A stretch of DNA of 64,000 nt from Pelomonas parva (GTDB lineage Bacteria > Pseudomonadota > Gammaproteobacteria > Burkholderiales > Burkholderiaceae_C). How positions within the stretch are numbered: the first letter of the stretch is position 1; each line of letters starts with the position of its first letter. Positions 42,092 through 51,488 of this stretch are shown here, one piece after another. The translations under genes and the position numbers were made by a program. The stretch is taken from positions 496,001 to 560,000 of the forward strand of contig NZ_JBIGHV010000001.1 in assembly GCF_043555835.1 (NCBI RefSeq). The letters are read 5' to 3'. The notes below the pieces were generated by a model that was not told where the DNA came from, made no database searches, and saw only the letters and a list, made by a program, of their open reading frames with translations.

Positions 42092-45028
42092 TCAGCGCCG
42101 CCAGGGCAGGCTCGTGATGGCCTCGGTCGCCTGCGCCTCCGGCATCGCCTTGGCGAACAGCCAGCCCTGGCCGACCTGCACGCCCAGCTTCTCCAGCAGC
42201 GCGGCCTGGTGCTCGTCCTCGACGCCTTCGGCCAGCGTCTGCTTGCCCAGGGCCGCGCCCAAGCCGACGATGGTGCGCACGATCTCCTGCGCCTCGCGGC
42301 CGGCGGCCAGCCGGATGACGAAGCTGCGGTCCACCTTCAGCGTGTCGAACGGGAAGCGGTGCAGATAGGCCAGCGACGAATAGCCGGTGCCGAAGTCGTC
42401 GATGCTGAGCTTGAAGCCCATGCGCGCCAGCTCCTGCAGCACCTCGGCGCTGCGCTGCGGGTTGGCCATGGCCATGCTCTCGGTGACTTCGAGCTTGAGC
42501 CGGTGCGTGGGCACGTTACCCAGGGCGGCCAGCGTGGCGCGGGCGTCGGCCAGCAGCTCGATGTCGCGCTCCAGTTGCACGCCGGACAGGTTGACGGCCA
42601 CCTCGCCGGTGAAGCCCAGCGCCTGCCAGCGGCGCAGCTGGGCGGCGGCCTCCAGCAGGCCCCAGCGACCGATGGCGCAGATCTGCCCGCTGGCCTCGGC
42701 GACCGGGATGAAGTCACCCGGCATGATGAGCCCCTTGGTCGGGTGGCGCCAGCGGATCAGCGCCTCGAAGCCCAGCAGCGCACGGTCGCTCAGGCGCACG
42801 AAGGGCTGGTAGTGCAGCTCGAACTGGTCGCCTGCAGCGAGCGCCGCATCGATGGCGTCGCGCAGCCAGCGGCGCGACTGCTCGACGAGCTGCTCGGCGG
42901 GGTCGAACTCATGTGTGTGCCCGGGGCCCATCGACTTGGCGCGGGCCAGCGCGCCCTCAGCGGCGGCCAGCAACTCGTCGGCGCTGGCGGGGCCGTGGCG
43001 GCGCTGCGCCCAGGCCATGCTGGCCGTGACGCTCAGGCGGTGCTCGCCAAACGGCGCCTCCAACTGCGCCTGCACTTGCTTGGCGAGGTCTGCCGCCACG
43101 TCGCCGCCGGCCAGCAGCAGCGCGAACTGGTCCGGCCCCAGGCGGGCGACGAGGTGGCGCGAACCGAAGGCCGCTTTCAGGCGCGAGGCCAGCTCGGTCA
43201 GCACCGAGTCCCCAGCGACCGGGCCGTGGGCCTCGTTCAGCGCGCGGAAGCCGTCCAGCCCCAGCAGCAGCAGGCCGGTGCCCGGTGCGGGCACGCCGGT
43301 CAACAGCTGGGTTAGCTGTTCGCGAAACAGCACGCGGTTGGCCAGGCCGGTGAGGCGGTCGTGCAGCGCGTCGAAGCTGATCTGCCGCTGCAGGCGCTGG
43401 CTCTCGGAAATGTCGGTCAGCGAGCCGGCCATGCGCACGGGCTTGCCGGCCTCGCGGGTGGCCAGGCCGCGCGCCAGCAGCCAGCGCTCCTGGCCGCCCT
43501 GGGTGAAGTGCAGCACATGGTGGAACTGCAGGCTGCGACCGTCCAGGTGGGCCTGCACCTCGGCATTGAAGGCCTGGGCGGCGGCCGGGTCCAGCGGCAG
43601 CGTCCAGGCCGCGATGCCCTGGCCGGCCTCGGCGCCAGACAAGCCCATCAGCGCCAGCCAGCGCGGCGAGTAGTAGACCTGGCCGGTGCCGATGTCCCAG
43701 TCCCACAGGCCGTCGTTGGCGCCCTGGGCCGCGAGCGCATAACGCTGCTCACTGGCGGCCAGCTGGCGGGCGGCCTCGCGGCGCTGCGCCTGCTCGACAT
43801 TGGCGCGCCAGGCGCTGGCAGCCAGCGTCGCCAGGGCCAGCGTGAGCAGCGGCGGCGCGATGGACAGCACGAGGTGGTGGGCCTCGAACGCCCATTGCGC
43901 AAGCCCCAGCAGCAGCAGCGCGGCCAACGCCAGGCCGCCCAATGCGCGGCCGAGCGACACCCGCGCCAGCAGCAGCACGGCCGCCAGCGGCAGCAGCACC
44001 ATGGCCGCGAGCTCGGCCGCGCCGCCCCAGTCCGGGCGCACCAGGCTGCGGCCGGTCAGCAGGTTGTCGGTGACCGTCGCCACACGCTCCATGCCCGGCA
44101 GGCCGCCGTCGAACGGCGACGGGAAATGGTCGCCTGCCGCCAACGCAGACACGCCGACCACGGCCACACGACCGCGCAGCCGCGACGTGTCGACCTTGCC
44201 CGCCAGCAGCTCGGCAAAGCCGATGGACTCGAAGTGCCCGCTTTCGCCGTAGTAGTTGACGTTCAGCCGGGAGAGCGCATCCAGCGGCGCGCGCAGCGTG
44301 GGGCCGACGCTCAGCTCGCGGCCGAAGCTGGCGCGGGCCTCGCGCCAGTCCGCGCCACGCGCGAACGCGGCCAGCCGCAGCGCCAACGACGGGTAGACCT
44401 CGCCGTTCAAGCGCAGCAGCGGCAGGTCATGGCGCAGGCTGCCATCGGTCTCGCGATTCACGCTGACATGACCCAGGCCCGCAGCGGCGGCCGCCAGCAC
44501 GGGCGCGGGCGCGAGCAGGCGGCGCGGCTGGTAGAAGCCGGTCTCGCTTTGCGCCAGCACGTCCTCGCCGTCGTAGCGCAGCAGCGCCTGGGCCAGCACG
44601 GGCTCGGGCGCCGCCTCCGTGCTCACCGCGCCGTCGTCGGGCAGCGCGAACGGGATCAGCGTGCGGCCACCGGCCTTCATCGCGGCGGCCAGCGCGGCGT
44701 CGCCATCGGCCGAGTCACCGCCGGGCAGCAGCAGGATGTCCAGCCCGACGGCGCGGGCGCCGCCGTCCTGCAAGGCCTGCACGGCGCGCGCCAGCTCGGC
44801 GCGGTCGGGCACGCGGCCGCCCAGCGACTCCAGCGCCGCGTCGTCCACGCGCACCAGCAGCAGCGGCAGCTCGGTGCCCGGCGCCAGCGGGCCGCGCCAT
44901 AGCGTCTGCGCGTCCAGGGCCCAGTGGTCCAGTTGCTGAAAGGCGGACACGTCGGCGCGCAAGGCCCAGACGGCCGCGCCCAGCAGCGCGGCGGCAAGCG
45001 CGATCAGCGCAAAACCGGCGCGCCTCAA
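42092..45028 (-). CDS. CHASE2-PAS-GGDEF(degenerate)-EAL protein, predicted c-di-GMP phosphodiesterase
   Basis: A 978-residue membrane signalling protein. An N-terminal helix is followed by an extracytoplasmic CHASE2 domain (to about 330), three hydrophobic helices (about 340-410), PAS (DGLWDWDIGTGQVYYSPRWLAL), GGDEF and EAL domains. The GGDEF motif is RLGPDQF, so diguanylate cyclase activity is unlikely. The EAL domain keeps FEALIRW, NLSGVQ, EVTES, DDFGTGYSSLAYL and KVDRSFV, so c-di-GMP hydrolysis is expected. The start is a TTG at 45028 whose TTGA overlaps the FecR-domain stop; no ATG lies nearby in frame. Third gene of the CHAT-FecR-CHASE2 operon. Confidence 0.9.
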   Translation of the reverse strand: MRRAGFALIALAAALLGAAVWALRADVSAFQQLDHWALDAQTLWRGPLAPGTELPLLLVRVDDAALESLGGRVPDRAELARAVQALQDGGARAVGLDILLLPGGDSADGDAALAAAMKAGGRTLIPFALPDDGAVSTEAAPEPVLAQALLRYDGEDVLAQSETGFYQPRRLLAPAPVLAAAAAGLGHVSVNRETDGSLRHDLPLLRLNGEVYPSLALRLAAFARGADWREARASFGRELSVGPTLRAPLDALSRLNVNYYGESGHFESIGFAELLAGKVDTSRLRGRVAVVGVSALAAGDHFPSPFDGGLPGMERVATVTDNLLTGRSLVRPDWGGAAELAAMVLLPLAAVLLLARVSLGRALGGLALAALLLLGLAQWAFEAHHLVLSIAPPLLTLALATLAASAWRANVEQAQRREAARQLAASEQRYALAAQGANDGLWDWDIGTGQVYYSPRWLALMGLSGAEAGQGIAAWTLPLDPAAAQAFNAEVQAHLDGRSLQFHHVLHFTQGGQERWLLARGLATREAGKPVRMAGSLTDISESQRLQRQISFDALHDRLTGLANRVLFREQLTQLLTGVPAPGTGLLLLGLDGFRALNEAHGPVAGDSVLTELASRLKAAFGSRHLVARLGPDQFALLLAGGDVAADLAKQVQAQLEAPFGEHRLSVTASMAWAQRRHGPASADELLAAAEGALARAKSMGPGHTHEFDPAEQLVEQSRRWLRDAIDAALAAGDQFELHYQPFVRLSDRALLGFEALIRWRHPTKGLIMPGDFIPVAEASGQICAIGRWGLLEAAAQLRRWQALGFTGEVAVNLSGVQLERDIELLADARATLAALGNVPTHRLKLEVTESMAMANPQRSAEVLQELARMGFKLSIDDFGTGYSSLAYLHRFPFDTLKVDRSFVIRLAAGREAQEIVRTIVGLGAALGKQTLAEGVEDEHQAALLEKLGVQVGQGWLFAKAMPEAQATEAITSLPWRR

Positions 45029-45636
45029 TCCAGCGACCCCAGTCGCTGCTCCACGCGCTGCACCCGCTCGGCCGACCAGGTCGAGCCGGTGCTGCAGTCG
45101 CTGGCGTCGCAGCGGGTGCCGCTGAGCTTGCCGGCCAGCTTGACCGGGTAGCGCGGCTTGATGCCGCGGGTCTGCGAGCCGGTGGGTTCGACGTCGACCT
45201 CGCCGGTCTTCACGAGCACGGCGGTGGCGCGGTCGTCGCCCACCTCGACAGTGAACTCGGTGCCGCGCACGGCGGTCACGGCGCTGGGCGTGCGCACGCG
45301 CCATGAGCCGCCGGCCGAGGGGCTCACGCGCTGGCCGATCAGCCCCAGCTCCAGCATGAACGAGGCCTCGCGCGGCTTGCCGGCACCGGCGCTGAAGGCC
45401 TCGATGCGCAGCTGGCTCTTGTCGGCCAGCACCAGCACCGAACCGTCGATGAACTTCAGCCGCACGCGGCCGGCCGTGCCGGTGCGCAGCGCGGTGCCGA
45501 CCTCCAGCTTGTCGCCCACGGCGAGCGCCTTGCCGTCGACCCGCTGCGCCTCGCCGCTGACGGCCATGACCTCGCAGGCCTGCTGGGCCAAGGCGGCTGA
45601 ACTGAGCAGGGACAGGCACAACAACAGTGCGCGCAT
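45025..45636 (-). CDS. Exported FecR-domain protein
   Basis: A 203-residue protein with a signal peptide (MRALLLCLSLLSSAALAQ). The FecR-type beta domain (KLEVGTALRTGTAGRVRLKFIDGSVLVL...VRTPSAVTAVRGTEFTVEV) covers most of it, and a short Cys-containing tail follows (CDASDCSTGS). Such free FecR domains are periplasmic and often stand next to CHASE2 receptors, which suggests they form its ligand or partner. AGGAG precedes the ATG by 8 bases. It follows the CHAT gene by 10 bases and overlaps the CHASE2 gene by four. Confidence 0.9.
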   Translation of the reverse strand: MRALLLCLSLLSSAALAQQACEVMAVSGEAQRVDGKALAVGDKLEVGTALRTGTAGRVRLKFIDGSVLVLADKSQLRIEAFSAGAGKPREASFMLELGLIGQRVSPSAGGSWRVRTPSAVTAVRGTEFTVEVGDDRATAVLVKTGEVDVEPTGSQTRGIKPRYPVKLAGKLSGTRCDASDCSTGSTWSAERVQRVEQRLGSLD

Positions 45637-45646
45637 TTCAAGACTC

Positions 45647-48640
45647 CTATCGAGACGGGTCGCCGAACAAGGCGTATCCCGCCCAGTAGAACGGATGCGC
45701 CCAGCGGCCGCTACCGAGAGTTCCCTCAATCATGCTGACCTGGGCCAGCCGCAGGCCCTCAGCACGCGGGGCCTTGGTGGCAAAGGCGGCCGAGGTCAGC
45801 GCGGCGGCCGAGGTGGTCTCGACCGCCCAGTGCGTGGCCAGCACCGAGCGGCTGCCGGCGAAGAAGAAGCCGCGCACCAGGCCCGACATGGCCGCCCCGC
45901 CCTGCTCGCCCGCCGCCGTGTTGCAGGCCGACAGCAGCACCGCCTGTGCGTTCAGGCGCAGCGTCAGCACGTCGTCCAGCTCCAGCAGCGGCGAGGCGGT
46001 CGCGTCCGCCGTGGGCGCCAGCGCCAATGCGGGCTTGGACACACCCGGCAGCTCGCCCGGCATCAACCCGTGCGTGGCGAAGGCGACGAGGCGGCGGTCG
46101 GCCAGCGGCGCGGCCAGCACGGCCTCGCGCGTGGCGGCGGCGCCCAGCAGCAGGTCGGTCTGCGCATTGGCGCCCAGGGCCTTGGTCAGCGCCAGCAGCT
46201 CGGCGCGGGTCTCGGGCAGCGGCGGGATCTCGCCATAACTGAAGCCCCAGGCGGCGTCGTACTTCGTCGCACCCTGCCCGAGCGCCCCGCGGCCCGCCTT
46301 GGCCGTGGACTTGAATTGCGGGTCACCCACGCCGAACAGCGCCTTGGCCGCCGGCGCGGGTGCGGGCGCACGCCGCAAAGCGTAGAGCGCGCCGGCCGAG
46401 GGCAGCTGTGTGACGGCCATGCGGCGGGCGACAAAGGCGCCGGGCTCGGCGGAAGTCAGCGCGGCGGCAAGCGGCAGCGCGGCGAGCGCGCCGTCCGCTG
46501 CGACCAGCAGGCTCTTCACGTCGGTGCCGGCCAGCAAGGGCGCCATCAGCTCGCGCCAGACCTCGTGCAATGCGGGCACCGGCAGCGTCGGCGGGCGGCC
46601 GGTGCTGAGGTCCAGTGCGGTGCGGATCTGCGCCACACGCTCCGCCCAGCCCGCCGCGCCGATGGCCGAGGCGGCGAAGCGCGTCGGCTCGCCCGGAAGC
46701 ACCAGCCAGGCCAGCGTGGCGCCCTCCAGCGGCTGCAGCACCAGCAGCGCCTCACCGGGGGACAGCAATTTCTGCAGCAGCGCGGGCGCGGGCAGCGTCG
46801 GCGTGACGAGGTCGGCATAGGCCGGGTAGGCCTTGGCGACGCGGTCGCGCTGCTGGTTGAGCGCCTCGCGCGCGGCCTGCGCCTGTTCGCGCTGCTGGCG
46901 CACCTGCTCGCGCACGGCGGCCAGCTCGTCGGTCTGGGCCTTCTGCTGCTTCTTGCGTTCGGCATCGGGCAGGGCCTTGAGCTGGGCCTTGTGGTCGTCG
47001 TTGCTGTTGCGACGGCGCAGGCGGTCCTCCTCGCCCAGCGTCGCGTTCAGCGTGCCGGTGCGCGCGGCCGCTGCGGCGCGCAGCGTCTGCTCCTCCTCGA
47101 TCAGGCCGCGCAAGGCCGGCGTGGCGGCCAGCACGCGGGCGCTGGCGTCCACCAGCGCGCGGTGGGCACTGCCGGTCTGCAGGCGGTCGGCCACCTGCAG
47201 CGCGCGATCGGTCCAGGCGGGCTCCAGCTTGTCACCCCGCTGCGCGCGGGCGGCGATCTCGCGGAGGAACTCGTCAAAAGCCAGGCCCAGCACGAAGCCG
47301 CGCGCGCCGGACAGGTCCAGGTCTTGCCAGCCGCCGGGCGTGTCCAGCAGCGCGGCGAACAGCGGCTGGTAGTCGACCCAGGCGCCGGCCATGTCACCCT
47401 TCAAAAGCTTCACCAGCGCCCGCACGCCGGCCGCCTCCTGCGTCTGCGGATGGGCGTCGCCGTACAGCCGCAGCCGGAAGCGATGGATGCGCTCCACCGT
47501 CTCCAGCGCCTCGTCGAAGCGGCCGTTCTTGGCGGCCAGCAGCGCGCGCAGCCGCCAGTCGTTGGCGCGGTCGCGGGCCAGGCTGTCGGCGGGCAGGTTG
47601 GCCAGGAAGTCGCGGTAGAAGGCATCGGCCTCGGTCCAGCGGCGCAGGCCGATCAGCGAGCGCACCTGCTCCTGCCGCGCCAGCCAGCGCGCATGGCTGG
47701 CGGGCCCGGCGCCGGCGCGCTGCAGCATGTCGTCGGAGCGCTGCGCGTTCTCCAGCGCGGCGGCGTACTGGCGTGACGCCACCTGGGCTTGCGCCAGCCG
47801 GTAGCTCCAGCGGGCGCCCATCGCGTCGGTCAGCTGGCCGGCCCGCCACAGCGCCAGGTTGCTCTGGCCGACCTGCACCGCCTCGGGCGCGCGGCCCTGG
47901 CGCACCAGGGCATAGGTCAGCATGCCCTGCGAGCCGTCGTACCAGCCGTAGGCGTCCTGCACGGCAGGGTCGCGCAGCGGCTTGCCGCCACGGCGGGCTT
48001 CCTCAACGCCCTTGTGGGCCAGGCGCACGGCCTCGCGCAGCGTCGCCACGGCCTCGACCAGGCGGCCGTCGCGGCGTTCGATCTCGGAGCGAATCTGCAG
48101 CCGGTCCACCTGCAGGCGCAGCGTGCCGGCGGGGTCGTTGGCCATGCCCTCCAGCGCCTGCTTCGCGAGGCCTTGCGCACGCGCCCACATGCGGTCCAGC
48201 TGCGCGCGGTCCCGGGCCTGGCTCAGCGCATAGACCTGGCGCAACGCGGCGCTGGCGCGCACGGGCAGGCTCAGCGTTGCATCGCTGGCGATGGCATCGG
48301 CAGCCGCCAGCCCCTTGCCGGAGCTGCCCCAGACGAACTCGGCGCTGAGGTACTGCCGCACCCGCACGTCATGCCCGGGCTGGCCGCGGCCGAGCTGGGC
48401 CAGCTCGGCCAGCAGCTCCACCCAGCGCCCGCGCTGCTCCAGCGACTGAGCCGCCCTGACCTGCTGCTGCAACAGCGCCAACCGCGCCGGGGCTTCGGCG
48501 GGCAGCGGCTGCGCCAGCAAGGCCTGCGCTTCGGCATCGGCCATGACGACGGGTGCCTCGCTGTCGTCCTCCTCCACCTGAGCGCCGGCCGTTCCCATGG
48601 CGAACGCCAACAACCAGGCCCAGCCTGCGTGGCGCCTCAT
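45647..48640 (-). CDS. Exported TPR-like protein with C-terminal CHAT peptidase-like domain
   Basis: A 997-residue protein with a signal peptide (MRRHAGWAWLLAFAMGTAGAQ). A long helical repeat region follows (about 40-560, TPR-like pairs such as QLTDAMGARWSYRLAQAQVA), with a charged coiled coil (about 575-635; Gln/Glu/Arg-rich). The C-terminal CHAT domain has the caspase-type dyad His857 (FATHGLMPGEL) and Cys906 (LLSACNTAAGEQ). CHAT domains are caspase-like proteases or scaffolds; here the export signal puts it in the periplasm. The ATG at 48640 has GAGG about 5 bases upstream. First gene of the operon with FecR and CHASE2-EAL genes. Confidence 0.9.
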   Translation of the reverse strand: MRRHAGWAWLLAFAMGTAGAQVEEDDSEAPVVMADAEAQALLAQPLPAEAPARLALLQQQVRAAQSLEQRGRWVELLAELAQLGRGQPGHDVRVRQYLSAEFVWGSSGKGLAAADAIASDATLSLPVRASAALRQVYALSQARDRAQLDRMWARAQGLAKQALEGMANDPAGTLRLQVDRLQIRSEIERRDGRLVEAVATLREAVRLAHKGVEEARRGGKPLRDPAVQDAYGWYDGSQGMLTYALVRQGRAPEAVQVGQSNLALWRAGQLTDAMGARWSYRLAQAQVASRQYAAALENAQRSDDMLQRAGAGPASHARWLARQEQVRSLIGLRRWTEADAFYRDFLANLPADSLARDRANDWRLRALLAAKNGRFDEALETVERIHRFRLRLYGDAHPQTQEAAGVRALVKLLKGDMAGAWVDYQPLFAALLDTPGGWQDLDLSGARGFVLGLAFDEFLREIAARAQRGDKLEPAWTDRALQVADRLQTGSAHRALVDASARVLAATPALRGLIEEEQTLRAAAAARTGTLNATLGEEDRLRRRNSNDDHKAQLKALPDAERKKQQKAQTDELAAVREQVRQQREQAQAAREALNQQRDRVAKAYPAYADLVTPTLPAPALLQKLLSPGEALLVLQPLEGATLAWLVLPGEPTRFAASAIGAAGWAERVAQIRTALDLSTGRPPTLPVPALHEVWRELMAPLLAGTDVKSLLVAADGALAALPLAAALTSAEPGAFVARRMAVTQLPSAGALYALRRAPAPAPAAKALFGVGDPQFKSTAKAGRGALGQGATKYDAAWGFSYGEIPPLPETRAELLALTKALGANAQTDLLLGAAATREAVLAAPLADRRLVAFATHGLMPGELPGVSKPALALAPTADATASPLLELDDVLTLRLNAQAVLLSACNTAAGEQGGAAMSGLVRGFFFAGSRSVLATHWAVETTSAAALTSAAFATKAPRAEGLRLAQVSMIEGTLGSGRWAHPFYWAGYALFGDPSR

Positions 48641-49054
48641 CGCTGCCTCGCTGGCATCGTCCACGGCGCCGGCCGCGCGGCGATGCGGCGCACAACGCGC
48701 ACAGGCCAATGTGTGTGCATGGTCTTGCTCCCCTCGCCGACGCCGGCCGGCGCGGGCGACTATCGCACGCACCCATACACTGCCGCCCGCATGGGATCGA
48801 CCGCCAACACCTTCGTCGTGCCCCTCCTGGCGCTGGCGGGCGGCGCGACCAGGGTGTCGCGCGACCCGGGTGCCGACGTGCCGGGCGACTTCCCCGGGCC
48901 AAACGCCACGTCGCCGCGGCCTTGAGGCCGGCAGGCGCTCATCACCTGGCGCTTGGCCTTGTCGGCGCTGAGGCTGGCTCGTCGCATCGGGCGGGCGCCA
49001 TGGGCCTCGGCTGCCCACACTGCGGTCGTTCCTCACATGTCAAAGGATGACTTC
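48641..49054. other. Divergent intergenic region between the CHAT operon and the exported-protein genes
   Basis: A 414-base gap with the presumed promoters for the minus-strand CHAT-FecR-CHASE2 operon and the plus-strand operon starting at 49055. It is G+C-rich. I see no clear -35/-10 boxes, repeats or credible gene. An in-frame ATG at 49037 could extend the following gene by 6 residues. Confidence 0.35.
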
Positions 49055-49723
49055 ATGGACTACCGCGCCCTCTTGACCATTCCGCTGGCGGCTCTGGCGC
49101 TGAGCGCCAGCGGCGGCGCCGGGCTGCGCCAGCCCAGTGGCTGGGAAAGCGGCAGCACCTACCGCCCGCCGCAGGGCGCCACGCACGAGGCCGGCGTCGC
49201 CCCCGAGACGGAGAACAGCGGCCAGCGCGCCCTGACCGTCAAGGCCATTGGCAAGCGCGAGCTCCACGACATCGGCAGCGTCAGCCAAACACTCAGTGGC
49301 TACGCCGGCCAGCGCGTGCGCTTCTCGGCACAGGTGAAGACGGTCGGCGTCGACCAGTGGGCCGGGCTCGCGGTCGGCCCGGGCTATATGCCGTTCTGGT
49401 CGCACCCGGAGTCCCGCGAGGCCGACGCTGACGCCACGGTGCCGCGCGGCGCTGCCGGCTGCCCCGAGTGGTGCAACGTGAGCGTGGTGGTCGACATCCC
49501 AGCGGAAACGCGCGGCAGGGTGCAGGTGGGCCTGGCCCTGGTGGGCAATGGCCAGGTCTGGGCGCGCGGCTTCAAGCTGGAGACGGTCGGGCACGAGGTG
49601 CCGGTGTCATCGCACCGCTTCGCCGCAGAGGCCGCTGCGGCGACCAAGGCCAGGAAGAAGTTCTACGACACGTACCGGCTCAACCGGTCACCGACAGCCC
49701 CCAAAAACCTGTCGCTGAAGTAA
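49055..49723 (+). CDS. Exported hypothetical protein, paralogue 1 (beta-sandwich-like)
   Basis: A 222-residue protein that starts MDYRALLTIPLAALALSASGGAG, a short signal-peptide-like N-terminus. The central part has a beta-rich pattern (GYAGQRVRFSAQVKTVGVDQWAGLAVG ... VVVDIPAETRGRVQVGLALVGNGQVWARGFKLETVG). It resembles carbohydrate-binding-like jelly-roll domains found attached to regulators and enzymes. It is clearly a paralogue of the next gene, with the same N-terminus and the same GNGQVWAR-type strand. AAGGA precedes the ATG by 7 bases. Ligand unknown. Confidence 0.72.
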   Translation: MDYRALLTIPLAALALSASGGAGLRQPSGWESGSTYRPPQGATHEAGVAPETENSGQRALTVKAIGKRELHDIGSVSQTLSGYAGQRVRFSAQVKTVGVDQWAGLAVGPGYMPFWSHPESREADADATVPRGAAGCPEWCNVSVVVDIPAETRGRVQVGLALVGNGQVWARGFKLETVGHEVPVSSHRFAAEAAAATKARKKFYDTYRLNRSPTAPKNLSLK

Positions 49724-49773
49724 GTGCCGCTCAGGCCGCCAACCCACCCGAACGCTCGCCAAGGCCACCTTCC

Positions 49774-50463
49774 ATGGACTACCGCACCCTTCTCCTCGCT
49801 CCGCTGGCCGCCATCGTGCTCAGCGTCGGCGCCACCACACCGATGCGCATGCCCGACGGCTGGCGTGCACACAACACCTTCATCTTCTCCGTGCTCACAC
49901 TGACGGCTTCGAAAGGCTACGAAGTCGGCATCGATCCCGCCAGCGATGCAGCCGGCAACCCCAGCCTCACGATCCGCTTCCTGAAGCCGACATTGCCGCA
50001 GCGTGTCGACATCGCTGCCGCGCGCCAATCCGTGGATGGCTACGCGGGCAAGCGGCTGCGCTTCAGCGGCCAGCTGCGTGCTGACTCCGTGAAGGGCTGG
50101 GCCGGCCTCTATCTCGGACGGGGCGACGGCAGCTGGCTGCACCGGATGGCTGTCGCCGGGCCCGATGCCGAGTCGCTGCTGCCCGCCGGCACGGCGGTCG
50201 TGGCTGATGGCGGCTGGCATGACGCCAGCGTCGTGTTCGACGTGCCGGCCGATGCAGCCAGCGTCGACTTCGGCGTCGCCCTGGTGGGCGAAGGCCAGGT
50301 CTGGGCCCGCAACCTGCAGTTCGAGGTGGTGGGCTCCGAAGTGGCGGCGACGGCGACCACCCTCGGCGTTGACCTGCAATCCGTCCGGCGCGCCCAAGCC
50401 GAGGACAAGGCGCAGATGGCGAAGTTGCCGCCCGAACCGCTGGTGAACGCGGCGCTGGAATGA
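49774..50463 (+). CDS. Exported hypothetical protein, paralogue 2
   Basis: A 229-residue paralogue of the preceding gene. It starts MDYRTLLLAPLAAIVLSVGA and has the same jelly-roll-like segments (DGYAGKRLRFSGQLRADSVKGWAGLYLG, VVFDVPADAASVDFGVALVGEGQVWARNLQFEVVG). Its stop overlaps the start of the LytS-type kinase by ATGA, so the protein is translationally coupled to a membrane sensor and could be its periplasmic partner. The ribosome-binding site is weak. Confidence 0.72.
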   Translation: MDYRTLLLAPLAAIVLSVGATTPMRMPDGWRAHNTFIFSVLTLTASKGYEVGIDPASDAAGNPSLTIRFLKPTLPQRVDIAAARQSVDGYAGKRLRFSGQLRADSVKGWAGLYLGRGDGSWLHRMAVAGPDAESLLPAGTAVVADGGWHDASVVFDVPADAASVDFGVALVGEGQVWARNLQFEVVGSEVAATATTLGVDLQSVRRAQAEDKAQMAKLPPEPLVNAALE

Positions 50464-51488
50464 GTCCGCCCATGTCACGCCCGCCGCTGCGCCGCGCCCT
50501 CCTCCCCGCCTTGCTGTTCTGGGCGACGTTGGCCCTGCTTCACTGGCTCTGGCCCCATGCGCGCTGGCTGGCGCCGGCCGCCCAGATGTGGCTGGCCTAC
50601 AGCGCTGCCTGGTTCACGCTCAACTGGCGCTGGTGGCCCGTGGCGGTGCCGCTGGCCGCAGCGTTGGGCGCAGCGGCGGGCACGCTGCTGCTGCCCGGCA
50701 TTGAGCTGGCGCAATGGCAGGCCCCGCTGGCGCTGTGGCGGCCCTGGCTGCCAGGCTTTGCCTTCGCGCTGCTGCTGCACCTGCCACTGCGCTGGTGGCG
50801 CTGGCGCGAGGAGCAGGCCATCGCGCTGCGACTGGCCCGCACCGAGCAGACGGCGGCCATGGCCGAGCTGTCGCGCCAGGTCAGTCTGACCGAGCTGAAG
50901 GCGCTGCAGGCCCAGGTGGAGCCGCACTTCCTGTTCAACTCGCTGGCCAGCCTGCAGCAGCTGATCCGCAGCCAGCCGGCCACAGTCGAGCGTTTTCTCG
51001 GCGAGCTGCATGACTACCTGCGCCTGGCCCTGCCCTCGCTGCGCGAACCCACCAGCACGCTGGCGCAGGAGTTCGAGCTGGCACGCGCCTATCTCACGGT
51101 CATGGCCACGCGGTTGGGCGAGCGCCTGCGCTTCGGCCTGCAGGCGCAGCCCGAATGCCAGGACTGCAGGCTGCCGCCAATGATGCTGCTAACGCTGGTG
51201 GAGAACGCCGTGCGCCATGGCATCGAGCCCAAGCCGCAGGGCGGCCGCATCGAGCTGGAGGCGCGGCGCGAGGGCGACCGCTTCGTGCTCGAAGTGCGCG
51301 ACGACGGCGTCGGCCTGCAAGCGGCCGCAGCGTCGCCCACGCAGGACCAGGGCCTGGGTCTGGCCAACCTGCGCGACCGCCTGGCTGGCCTGTACGGCGG
51401 GTCGGCCCGGCTGATCATCCAGCAGCGCCCCACTGGCGGCGTCAGCGCCCGCATCGAACTGCCCTGGGAGGCAACCCGGAACCCATGA
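50460..51488 (+). CDS. LytS/YehU-type membrane histidine kinase
   Basis: A 342-residue kinase. Four or so hydrophobic helices lie within the first 125 residues, followed by the His_kinase family domain with phospho-His in QAQVEPHFLFNSLASLQ. The ATPase domain shows TLVENAVRHGIEPKPQGG and LGLANLRDRLAGLYGG. The short loops between helices suggest it senses a membrane signal or a partner protein. It is coupled by ATGA overlaps to the exported protein before it and to the LytTR regulator after it. It is a paralogue of the kinase at 55537. Confidence 0.92.
   Translation: MSPPMSRPPLRRALLPALLFWATLALLHWLWPHARWLAPAAQMWLAYSAAWFTLNWRWWPVAVPLAAALGAAAGTLLLPGIELAQWQAPLALWRPWLPGFAFALLLHLPLRWWRWREEQAIALRLARTEQTAAMAELSRQVSLTELKALQAQVEPHFLFNSLASLQQLIRSQPATVERFLGELHDYLRLALPSLREPTSTLAQEFELARAYLTVMATRLGERLRFGLQAQPECQDCRLPPMMLLTLVENAVRHGIEPKPQGGRIELEARREGDRFVLEVRDDGVGLQAAAASPTQDQGLGLANLRDRLAGLYGGSARLIIQQRPTGGVSARIELPWEATRNP

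Noticed and set aside
42092..45619. Reading the CHASE2-EAL frame as one protein starting near 45619
   Set aside because: The part before 45028 is the FecR gene in another frame and has an Arg/Gly-rich shadow composition; the FecR reading has a signal peptide and a good ribosome-binding site.
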